A stretch of DNA of 64,000 nucleotides from Pomacea canaliculata (taxonomy: Eukaryota; Mollusca; Gastropoda; Architaenioglossa; Ampullariidae): NCBI RefSeq assembly GCF_003073045.1, contig NC_037593.1:2657525-2721524 (forward strand). Reading direction: 5' to 3'. Positions 51,101 through 61,099 of the stretch are shown piece by piece. The position numbers and the translations under genes were made by a program. The notes below the pieces were generated by a model. That model ran no database searches, was not told where the DNA came from, and was given only the letters and a program-made list of their open reading frames with translations. Position 1 is the stretch's first letter; the number at the start of each line of letters is the position of its first letter.

Positions 51101-54100
51101 CGTGCATTACATATAGTATGGCACTGCTAGGAACTATGAGGCAGTACAAACTGTACTGCCTCATAGTGTGGCGCTACCATGATATAAGTTTCTAGTCTTA
51201 GCAGTAAACACATTTCATTTGTATTGTATTCCATGGATTGTTTTGCACATATCTGAAATTGTTGTGGTAGTCACAAATGTACATAAAGGCAGAAATCGAT
51301 GATATGAAATTATCATAAAAGCAATTTCACTGATGAAAATAACATTCTTAAAAATGTGTAATGCCACACCAATATGCTTTTTAATATAAGAATTTTCATT
51401 GAATTCACCTACATATTTTTGTCACGGAAAGTTTACCAGAAAATCAAAGACCCATTCTCATATTCTTACCTCAGCACCTAAGGTAAACTCAATGCCATAT
51501 TCATCATAAAACTCTTTTTTCCTCAGGGCAATGGCTTCTGCTGAAGATGACATAGCCTAGAACAAATTATTGACAACTACTGCAAACCATATTGCAAGCC
51601 ACTGCATTTCTATTAAAGACTCTTCTTTATCCACCCTCTTCAAGTAGAGAAGCAGTTGAGAGAGGCTTCTATTTTAGCATAATTAAGTTATCTAATAACA
51701 CCCATGAAACAGCTGAATGAAAATGATTCAGGCATGTCACCAGATGTTCTAGATTCTATTGTTGTTTTTCCAAAAAAAAATGGATTTATGAAAACAATGT
51801 TCTCAGCCTTTGATATGACTGGTAAGCTACTTTCTAATCAGAAACACGTCATTTTAAAAAAGTATAACTTTTATTCCTTGTACTCCATGAACAGAAAGAG
51901 CAGATTACAGCTGTCTGACATAGTAATGCATATATACACATATTTCTTTTAAAAACTACTCTTGTACCAGAAGACAGTTTGAAGTAAATGCATGGCTTTT
52001 AGCTATACGACAAAGTCAGTGTTCACCTTGCTAAGCTTAGGTCTGTCATAAGGAAGGTTATTTTCCTTTGTTATAACAAGGATACGTCCTGTAAAGCCTT
52101 CTTGTCTCAGAGTCTCTGCACAAGTCGCAGTTGCAGCTCCTGAAAATCACAATTTAGTTACAAACAGTTGCTGGGCAGTAGTGGCAATGACCGCCACAGC
52201 AATGGCGGGAAGGATGGCAGTAAAATTGTAATGACTTAACCATATAATAAACAACAAATGGTAGAGCTTAAAAATCATTCCAGCCAGATTTTTTTATAAG
52301 TGAGGAATAAAATGTCAAAATATATTTATTCAGAAGAAATAAAACTGAAAATAAAATTGCCAAATATTTTTTTGTGACCAGCCATTTTGTGACTTCCACA
52401 GAACTACCCATACCTCCTCCAACTAGTACAAAGGTATTTTTGTTGCGGGGATCAAGACGGCACATGGACTTTAGCCGCTTGGAGGTTTTGAGATCTTCAG
52501 GGTTTGCTGTAACCACAACTTCATCACTTCGCACCTCAACCTGGTTAAACATTCATACATATACTATCATGTATACCATATATGCAGACTGTTAAAAATA
52601 TATGTATTACAGACATATATGTTTTCTGCTTCATTTGCATCTAAATCCTTGATGCTCTATCTCCCTCTCTCTGTTTTTCTCACTCACTATATATGTATAT
52701 ATTATTATAGTCACTTTATAAACTTCAAAGTGCGGTGCTGGAAGGAAGTAAGCGTAAATAATTATGAGAACACTGAAACTTATTGTTTTTGAGACAAGCA
52801 TCCATTATTATTATTATTATTATGTTTGTGTGTTTTTCTCTTTAGTAAAGTGCTTTGAGTCCGCCCTTAATGGAGGAAAAAAGTGCTGTACAAATCAACT
52901 TTATCATTACTATAAACAGCATGTAAAAAGTCTTTGAAATGAAAATATGCCCCCAAAAAATCTCCAAAATACATGAAGGTTTTGAAGCTGGCTTAACTAA
53001 TGTAAGAGACAATAAACAATAAAGACATTTTTCAAAAATTGTCTGACACACCTTAAATTTGGGCAGACTATCAAGACCTGGATAATCTTCAATGTCACCA
53101 GTTTTCACATTGAAGCAAGCCCCATGCCAAGGGCAGCGGACAACACCATTACAGTAGGCACCTAGTACGAAGACAAAATACAGGCTAAAAATAACCTAAT
53201 AATTGTGATGAAGACAGAATACAGGCTTAATATAACCCAATAATTGGGGTGCACATTAAGTTATTTTCACTCTGATATGGTCTGCTACCTAGCTAGCAAG
53301 ATATCAGTAGTTTTCATACCACTATAGTCACATTGGTTGTGATCATCTTAAACTAATTTTTGTATATGTGTGTGTGCATTTTCACCAACAGTATGTTTTG
53401 GTTTAGGTTTAGTCCTCGCTACTCCTTGAGGAGCATAGGGCCACACCAACACATCTCCAGCAGACCTGGTTTTGGGCAGTCCCTATCATGGTGTCTTGGC
53501 TAGTGGGATTTTGGTTGGGTTTTTTTTCTCCTCCCCCACAGGCTGATGTTGAAGATCTTTTCAGGCCATCTAGTTCTTAGGATATGGTGTAGGCATCGGT
53601 TGGTAAAGGTCTGGAGCTTGTTGTTCATGGTATTTGTCACTCTCCAGTTTCAGAACCATACAGTAGGATTGCTTTCATATTTGAGTTGAAGATGCGGGTC
53701 TTGCTGCAGAAGTATAATGCTTGGGAGTTCCAGATAGGGTGTAGACTGTTGAAACCATGCCTGGCTTTGTTGATGCGGCTTTAGATGCTGTCATCCGCTC
53801 CACCATCCTTGTTAATGATGCTCCCCAGACATGTGAAGCAGTCTGTTTCCAGCACATTCTCGCCTCGAAATGGATTGGGAGTTCCTGCCTGTTGTTGATT
53901 TTCATCACTTCAGTTGTCTTTCAGCTAACTTTTAAGCCAGTCTCCTCTGCTTTCTCTGATAGTCTATTCAGTTTGGTTTGTGTATGCTGTCGCCGTTGCT
54001 GTTGCTGTTGTCATCTGCAATGTCCTGGTCTTCTAGCTGTTTGGTGAAGGTACACTGGATACCAGTGCTGTTGTCTTGGGTCATCTTATGCATAATCCAG

Positions 54101-56653
54101 TCAATGACCATCAGGAAGATTGTTGGCAATAATATATAGCCCTGTCTTACTCCAGTCTTCATAACGAAAGGTTTAGCGAATTTGCTGTTGTGGATAATTT
54201 AGCAGGATGAGTCTTCGTACCCCCTGGATAATATTTATGACCTCAGGCGGAATACCATAGGGATTCATCAACCTCCAGATGACGTCCCTGTCTACACTGT
54301 CAAAGGCCTTCTCAAAATCCACAAAAGTTATATAAAAGGAGGACTGCCATTTGAAAGACTGCTCAATGATGATACGGAGGGTGGTGATGTAGTCAGTGCA
54401 TGACCTATCCTAAAGAAACCCTACTTGTACTGATCTCAGTCTCTTGTCTAGTGCCTCCTTCAGTCTCTCTAGTATATCCTTGTCAGGACTTTGTGTAGTT
54501 ATGAAAGTGTGGGCTTTTAAAATAAAAAAGTACTATATAAAATACAACTCAATTACATTAGTCCCCTGAGTCTTAACATGTGTACTGTAGTCACATAGAC
54601 ATATAGTCTGGTGCATGCATCTGTACATATACCAATGCAACAGTATGCTGTTTTAATTGATTACCTTTTGACAGTGGTGCACCATAATGAGTACACTTGT
54701 TTCCTACAGCATACAGATTTCCATTTTCTTTCACAAGAAGGGCTGTGTGTTCACCTATCTGAACTTCCTTAGCACTGCATAGAAAAAAAAAAACCAACAT
54801 ATGTACTGCACCAATAACGGTTGCAGGGAAAAATCAATTAATTCTATCTTATAATAAAAGACAAGAAAATGTATGTAACTTACGTACTTATAAAATATAA
54901 GAACAATGAAACTGTACAACTACGTGCTGTGAAAATAGCTTAAAAAAAAGAAAGTAAAGAAATTACAAATTTACTTTTAATGCTAAATCTTTGTGGTTCA
55001 AATAGTTTGTAATAAACACTATACAACCATGCTGTTCTTTTCCACTTATGTGGCTCTTTGTTTAGCATCACAATTTCACTTATTTTAAGATAAATAATTA
55101 AAAAAAACTGACAATAACTAAAAGTGACAGGAATTGCCACCTTCTGTGCAGTTTTTTTTTTTCCATACAATGGTAGGCTAAAGGGTTGGGTTTTTTTAAA
55201 GTCACTGAAGTTACGTACTCGCCTTCTCCAATGTCATTAACTTTACAGACGACAGTCTCAACACCAGATGCCATGTTCCCAGAGTCAGTGTCAGTAGAAC
55301 AGCCAGACATGTAAACTGGCTTGGTGTCTTCACGAGGAGCAAAATTTACTCCCTGTACATTTCCTGAGAAACAGAAGGTTTCAAATTTAAAATGCTTTTT
55401 TTTTTCAAATCAGCCTCAATTTATACAAATCTGGGGCGTGATCTCCAGTCTATCAAATTATTGTATTTACAAAGGTTAAACAGGTAAATAACATGACCTT
55501 CAAGGACTTTATGTGAGTGCAAAATGAACAAAATTATCTAAAATGTCCACTGTTCTGCGTAGAGAATACATTAATTGTAGTGTTGACAAACGGTCGAATA
55601 CATCCCAGGGTAAAACAAGCCGGACCGACATTATAGAACACGATAAAATCACCAAAATCAATAATTATCATTTTCAGAATAGATAGGAAATAACAGCAAA
55701 ACAAAGGTGAAAAAGGTCAACAAAACCCACTCTAAATGCAGACGAAAAGCAGAAACGAAAGTACGTCCCACAATGAAGCAGACGACAGGCTATTCAACAG
55801 ATATAAGCGATGTAAGAGGTAAAAGACGCATAATAGTTACAACAGACTAAGCGGCATCAATGCAAGTAAAATTAATGCTATCCGAGGACACGAAAACTGC
55901 AGAGTCACCCTTTGTCTGTCACATGTTTCAGCATATCACACAGCCGACACTCTCGGAAAGTACATGCCGTCATTGTGTCACGTGACTCACGAAAAGGGAG
56001 CGCATGCCGTTGTACGTCGTCTGCATCTTAGCGACTTCAACAGCGGTCGAAGTGTGAGTTATACACAAAAACCAAACACGTTAAACATCTGGAAATGGGA
56101 TATTAACTTCACCATATGTCAGCCACATCCACATCAGACTCGTTTATATAATTATGCATTTTGAAAATGAATCCGATTTCCTTCAAGCTGTGTGTGCGAA
56201 CACGCTATCTCGTCGCCGTATCGTCTATCGTTGGCAATGCAGTTCTTATCACGTTTCTGATTCAATCTATTACAGATACTGAAATCAGTTCAGACGTATG
56301 GACTTCCATTTCATCCAACCTTTTCTTTAATTTTTAAATAATTCTTATTCTGAACGCTCAACTGTAAAACCGCGCAATATCAAGTGAATGCACATTTACC
56401 ACAAAGAAAGGCTTTGTAATGGGCTGGGGAAACCCCCTAAAAGCCGAAAAGCAATAAAATTAAATTAGTATCGACGTGGTTTACAGCAGGCAAGGAAAAA
56501 ATACTGTTTTAAAAGTCCATATTTTCCTTTCTTACCTCACCCCACCCCCACCCCCCACACACACAGAGGGGGAAAAAAGTAACACAAGGATGTATATATT
56601 TAAAACAGCAGATCACACTTACCACCTCTGGTTTTGGACTCTTTCGCTCCCAT
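42186..56653 (-). CDS. AIFM3: AIFM3-like Rieske/FAD/NAD oxidoreductase
   Basis: Seventeen exons, minus strand: 56653-56623, 55363-55219, 54774-54665, 53161-53052, 52540-52414, 52139-52027, 51556-51470, 50293-50202, 49905-49775, 48964-48849 (or 46903-46788), 45864-45729, 45546-45470, 44038-43921, 43650-43552, 43306-43231, 42690-42586, 42231-42186. Phases agree throughout; 572 aa (human about 605). AIFM3 belongs to the apoptosis-inducing-factor family of mitochondrial flavoproteins; its electron acceptor is uncertain. Domains: Rieske 2Fe-2S with CTH (Cys86, His88) and CPWH (Cys105, His108); FAD motif VGGGAATA (173-179); NAD(P)H fold starting IIGSSFIG; second FAD block GVFAAGD (433-439); AIF-type C-terminal domain. 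Odd points: two interchangeable versions of exon 10, a GC donor after exon 9, and two possible first-exon starts. A LINE relic, a hAT element and SINEs sit in its introns. Confidence 0.95.
44640..44860 (-). repeat. tRNA-derived SINE, full copy
   Basis: On the minus strand it begins gcggtccggtggcgcaacgg, a tRNA-like head with A-box tggcgcaacgg. A B-box-like gagttcatttc follows, and the body ends agctgctgacacggcgtaaaacacc. A poly-C run (poly-G on plus) follows. Located in an AIFM3 intron. Confidence 0.75.
44861..44995 (-). repeat. second, partial copy of the same SINE
   Basis: Repeats the text tggtgttttaa...agccagtaactaaggctatatcac and the tRNA-side segment ttcattgtattggtggcagac. It is shorter and more diverged than the neighbouring copy and lies in the same orientation, separated from it by a G-run. 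Confidence 0.65.
45291..45340 (-). repeat. SINE head fragment
   Basis: Only the tRNA-like start of the same SINE family (minus strand gggcggtccggtggtgcaat, then ggttagtgcctgcc) is present. Confidence 0.5.
46788..46903 (-). CDS. AIFM3: alternative exon 10b of the AIFM3-like gene
   Basis: A 116-nt exon with acceptor ttcaccag and donor gtagca, phase 1 to 0, the same length and phases as exon 10a at 48849-48964. It encodes GLEVAAF...[16 protein letters not shown]...FKQ, about 15 of 39 residues identical to the 10a product, with all of the shared core in the Rossmann strand-turn-helix. If spliced together with 10a it is read out of frame and meets a TAG inside itself. The residue after SVSVV is Gly, then Thr-Ser-Arg, instead of Asp-Leu-Ile-Lys. 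I infer a mutually exclusive exon; no transcript data are available here. Confidence 0.85.
48849..48964 (-). CDS. AIFM3: alternative exon 10a of the AIFM3-like gene
   Basis: A 116-nt exon with acceptor gttgtgcag and donor gtacac, phase 1 to 0. It encodes [19 protein letters not shown]...[11 protein letters not shown], completing the GSSFIG-M-E motif of the NAD(P)H-binding fold. The Asp after SVSVV matches the acidic residue that binds the NADH ribose in AIF-family enzymes, so this is probably the ancestral version. Confidence 0.88.
49773..49774 (-). promoter_or_regulatory. non-canonical GC splice donor after AIFM3 exon 9
   Basis: The exon ends ATAG and the intron begins GCAAGT, the standard consensus of GC-AG introns. 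The only nearby GT (four bases on) would put the downstream exon out of frame, so the GC site is needed to join GSSFIG to either exon 10. Confidence 0.8.
50451..50665. mobile_element. hAT-type non-autonomous DNA transposon (MITE)
   Basis: Element 50459-50657 (199 bp) flanked by a perfect 8-bp target-site duplication ccttagga (50451-50458 and 50658-50665), the size typical of hAT transposons. Ends are inverted: cagacctgggcaaacg on the left, cttgggaaaa...gcccacccctg on the right (reads caggggtgggcaattaa in reverse). The interior is GC-rich with palindromic ggcccgcgggcc and repeated ccggccc, like Charlie-type elements of other animals. It has no coding capacity. It sits in AIFM3 intron 7. Confidence 0.88.
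50982..51178. repeat. tandem repeat of about 58-60 bp units
   Basis: Three to four diverged copies of a unit with the text gaggcagta...tacttgtagtgtggca...actaggaa. The last unit contains a perfect 15-bp hairpin. It lies in AIFM3 intron 7, about 320 bases from the hAT element. Confidence 0.75.
53390..54500 (-). mobile_element. non-LTR retrotransposon (LINE) relic with reverse transcriptase
   Basis: On the minus strand, broken frames encode reverse-transcriptase blocks in order: [57 protein letters not shown] and a degraded IADD (for the catalytic YADD). C-terminal text follows with [12 protein letters not shown]. Stops and frameshifts interrupt it, and both the endonuclease region and the 5' end are missing, so it is a dead, 5'-truncated copy. 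It lies in the AIFM3 intron between the two Rieske exons. Confidence 0.88.
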
Positions 56654-56929
56654 TCTTGTTGTTCTTGTAACTGAAAAGAGAAGTCTTAACTGACACCAAC
56701 TGTATCCTTGCTTTAAAGCTGAAGTTTCATTACGCCAAGCCACAGGTGTGCGAAGAAGCGTAGATCTTTTAAGGTTGTTGGAGGTGCCACCACTGTCAAG
56801 CTTTGATGGAATTAGTATCGACAGTACTCTGAACGAAGTATTGATCCCTGTTATGGTTATGTGACTCCGCACCAGTGTTTTGCAGAGTCTTGTAACACCT
56901 TCCTTGATCCCTTTGGCAGGATTCAGCAT
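56623..56929 (-). other. AIFM3: first coding exon of the AIFM3-like gene, two possible starts
   Basis: The short form uses an acceptor (acttctcttttcag, AG at 56671-56672) and ATG at 56653, giving [11 protein letters not shown], an N-myristoylation-type start (Gly2, Ser6). The long form uses an acceptor (ttttctgcag) ending directly before ATG at 56929 and adds 92 residues rich in Arg, Leu, Ser and Thr, like a mitochondrial presequence. Both are in frame. Either could be real; the short form has the better polypyrimidine tract. Confidence 0.55.
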
Positions 56930-56999
56930 CTGCAGAAAAACATCAGCTATAATTTATAATGAGCTTTTTCATAACTGCTGTATACTACAGTATGAATAA

Positions 57000-59900
57000 T
57001 TATTTTGTTTTATAAAACATGGGAACAAATCATTTTTTAAAAATAGTCTCTTAAAATAGGTTTATCACTAACTATAAAAGGGAAAGTGAAGGACGAGAGA
57101 GTTTAAAGATTCCTTGCAGACCTGTGAATAAATTTGTCACAAGACAGGAGGGCTTGATGGCGAATGCTCCACCCTCTTAGTCTTACCACAGATATTGCGA
57201 ACACAATCTTTCAATATATATACTTCGTGTACTTCTTTCATTCAAATTCATTGCAAGGAAAAAAAGAGAAAAGAAATCATAAGCCTCAAACAGTTTGACT
57301 TCCCCATCCCCCAACCGAGTGCTTGTACCTTAATTACTGCTTTGTTTTCCTAACAGAGTCCGACATAACCTCTCGCCAGAGACACCAGTCAAGGGATGTT
57401 TGTATATACAGTCTTCACGAGAAAGAAAGTTCGTAACAGTCAATCAAAAGACTTAATTGATCTGATTTTTTTTACCAGAAAGCTAGAAATTAGTTCAACT
57501 GTCTACCCTAGGGGTCAGGCTTAGTCCGCCCTTACCTCGAACCTCTAGCAACTCCATATTCCGCTCCCTTGCCCGCTGGTTGGCATGGATGCTGAACACT
57601 TGAAATGTGGCCTTGACGCCCGCAATTTCTGGGGCTTTTCAATCAGAGAAACTCGTGTGGGGATCAAGGTACAAGCAATGTGAAGCTTTCCTGCAGTGTA
57701 ATACTGAGAGAAAGATCTTTTCCTCAATATCCTTCAATGCTAAAATATAACGCAGACCATCCCTGCGCCCTAGGTAACTGCCTAATTCGCCTGATGGTAA
57801 AACCGGGCCTGCCCCACTCCATATAAAAGTTTCCTGATGTGCCTACCTGCATTTACTTCTTACCCCCTCCCCTCTTTTTCTTCCCACTCCTCTGTTGTTG
57901 TTTTTAAACAAGTAACGTCTTCCAATAAGATACCAACATAAATGAACGTATTGCTTCTATGAGATGATGTCCTCGAAAGGTTAGCAAGGGTAGAAGCAAA
58001 ATCTGAGAACAAACAGACCATCTGAATTTTGAGTAACAAATAAAACTTAAATTTAAAAAAAAAAGGTTAGGAAAGCATCGTTTGATCCCCGTGAAGTGAA
58101 TCTAGCCAGAGAGTGATCTGTAATGGATCTGTGCCAAAAAAAAAGTGAAAAGAAAATAGAATAAAACTGGGAAACCATCCGAAGATTACCGGTTGGCTGT
58201 AATAATGTGTATCCACGGCAGGAACCAATGTTGTCTGAAACGAATACTAAAGCAAGTTTCTAACAGTCATGTACGGAACGCAATCTCAGAATCTTAAATC
58301 TTTCTCTACAAAGGATTTAACAACAAAAGGAGAACAAAACTTTAAATCCTCCACAAAATACGCATCAAGAGAGTGATTCTCATATATCGCGATTTAAAAA
58401 AAAAATATAAAAAAGAACGGAAAGCTCGGAGATTTTTCCCTTTCGTCTCGACATGCGTCGTGTTTAGTTTGGGACCGTTGACTGATTGACGATCAGTTGT
58501 CGTCTGTACAGAGGGCGGGAGTGCTACAATGCGTATGTAAAGTCTTCTATTCACATCAATCTTAAGCCGAACGAATGCGTACATCTCTCGCACGCACCAA
58601 CACACATCTATCAACGTGCATACAGGCACACCACGCTTTGCTCGCTGGTGTCGCAGTCCCTGGACTTTCAATGGTTTACATCAAGTAGAGCGCCCTTTAT
58701 CGCTCTGGGTGATTAAGGGCAGCTCATTAATTCTGTCAACCCTTCCCCTGCGTCCACCCACAGACAGAAAAGAAACTGCAAAAAAAAAAAAAAAAAAAAA
58801 AAAAGACCGTCTTGCTTTCAAGAGAGCGTGTGCATTTGTGGTATTGCATGTGTGTGTGTGAAAGAGCTTATACTTAGCGGTCGTGTGGCTGCAAACACAC
58901 CCCTCCCCCACCCCCGGCTCTCCCTATCCACCACTTCCCTTAAGCGCTTCCTCTTTACCGTTATCAATCATCATTAATGCCATCAAACATTTCTTCCTGA
59001 GAAAATGATCCAGTTCAACTGTCGCCACTGCAGTGAACCTGTATTCCCACTAGCGAACAATCTACTAGTTTGTACAAAAGCACTGCCGGTGATGGTCGCG
59101 TGAGTACACCTATGGTCTACTCTAGGGTGACGAAGCAGCTCTTTTTTCCTTCTCAGTGTTATCACAATGGTATCGTAATAGTTCATGTAAACAAAGCCTT
59201 CCAGTTATTCCCTTATAGGGCGTGCCTCTAGCTCACACGCAGAGACACGCGTGCGATTTTGTTTTTTTTTTTTTTTTTTTTTTCGATGATAATAAAATGA
59301 TTATCCAACATTTAAAGACTTGGTTGAAATGGAAAAAGAAAACGAAGAAGAATTAAGCAGAAGAAAAAGCCATTAGTAACAGCCAACGACATAGGTACAT
59401 TAGGAAGTTCAAAGAAGACCGAAGCTTTGGAGGGGGCGGGGCGGGGCGAGATAGGTAATCTTTCGTGCTGCAAGCTGCTACCAGCAAAAGTGATGCACGT
59501 TTTGCAAACAGAAACGCGAATACAGAAAGGATAATTTGCGCCTACTTGAGATTTATAGTTTTAGGGATATATGAAAAGATGTTATGCGAGACAACAGTCC
59601 ATTCACGAAAATACAGTTCGTTCGTTGACCACCTGGATGTTGCGACAGTTTTTAAGTTAGTAAGCAGTAAAGCAACCAGCGAATTTTCACTTTTTCGAAC
59701 AACTCCCAGAAATGTTAGAAAGAACTGAACAAGTGGATGCAATAGGGATTGCACAGAACAACACAGTACGGCATCCATATATGTACGCGACAGAGCCATC
59801 TTATTCAGTTCTCATTAGCGTATGATGTCTACTGCAAGATTCCGACAGCAGCAAAGATGCTTTGTGCACTTCGTAAAGCAAGATGGATGGCTTCGGGAGG

Positions 59901-60430
59901 AGAGAGGGGCCGGGGGAGGGCGACCTTGGCGAATGAAGGCTAGGTTCGTAGTAAGAGTGAAGTGTGTGCTTTCTCACACTTAACGCGTCGGTGAACACAA
60001 GATAATAATTTCATCGGGCGGTAATATGAAGAGAGGTGAACTCTTGCTCTGGAAAAGTGGAAAAGAACATGCGTCTTGTCTCCGAAGTTGCCAAGCGGTG
60101 TTTAGAGCCCGCAAACATTATTTTATATTACATTAACCTAGGACACCTTTGCCACTGTTTTATAGCTACAGCCCCAGGGATAAGCTACATCTGCGGACAC
60201 CGCTTTGTAGCTATGGAGACAAGACGTTTGTCCTTGAGTTCCTGTTGTTGCCGCAGGGCAACGACCTAACCTCGCAGCAGACTCTGTAACTAATCTAGAC
60301 AACTACTTTAAACCCTTTCCAGGGTTTTCCTCTATCCTCCTGCGTGTGTTCTGGGGAGCGGGGAAGGGAAGAGGCGGCTTTCGGATATTTCCAGCACAAT
60401 GATGCTCATCTCAAGTTTTTATTACCAGCT
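57000..60430. other. intergenic upstream of the AIFM3-like gene
   Basis: No exon recognised. Contains a possible SINE-like fragment near 57765-57830, a poly(A) run at 58779-58804 and a poly(T) run near 59259-59282. 5' non-coding exons of the AIFM3-like gene may be here but cannot be placed from sequence. Confidence 0.45.
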
Positions 60431-60439
60431 GCCATGCTT

Positions 60440-61090
60440 CTTCAAAGCCAGATGTAATGGTGTTTAAATGGTGGCTACCATGCTGTTCCGACGCTAGATA
60501 CGGCACTGTGCAACTCAGAAACTATAGCTACCATACCATGCTCTTTCGAAGCTATAGCTATCGTGCAATTCAGAAAATATAAATATAGCTACCATGCACT
60601 GCTCTTCAGAAGCTAGCTAACGTGCAACTCAGAGGCTATAGACAGAGCAATTCTACAGCAACTGTCTCTCAGAACTATTGACCGTGCTACTTCAACGTTA
60701 GCTATCGTGCAGCTATAGAATGCCCTCACAAAATAGCTTGCCCGTGATATGTAATGCTTCTAACACCTCACTCCACAAACACTGTAACTGTCACAACTGG
60801 CTAGTATCTGGTATCAAAGATAGCGGAGCGTATTTGTCTGACAGTACATAGTTACAGTGTGCTAAATTCTTACAAACCTGACTCACCAAGTTCGAACATT
60901 GTTCGAGACTGTAAGCCTTCCTGGATGTATACCGGCATAAATGGTAAAAAGCTAAAATAAATAAAGTCATAAACTAATTTACGCCGTAAGTTTATCTACC
61001 GCGCAATAGCTATTGGATATAGATATGGTGCTTTCAAAAGTCACAGCTATTGTGCTACTCAAAAACTATAGCGACCGTGCTACTCAGTTT
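60440..61090. repeat. degenerate short-unit repeat region
   Basis: Many imperfect copies of phrases such as agctatagctaccatgc, gctatcgtgcaactcagaa and ctcagaaactatagc at 60440-60725 and again at 61020-61090. They flank a copy of a dispersed repeat at 60787-60985. Confidence 0.6.
60787..60985. repeat. dispersed repeat, copy 1
   Basis: About 200 bp that recurs in the same orientation at 62104-62281. Shared landmarks are tctggtatcaaag, gtatttgtctg/gtatctgtctg, gctaaatt, aagttcgaa, ataccggcataaatgg and an A/T-rich end aaactaaaataaa. The family is unknown to me; the A-rich end suggests a retroposon. Confidence 0.75.
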
Positions 61091-61099
61091 AAAACACTT

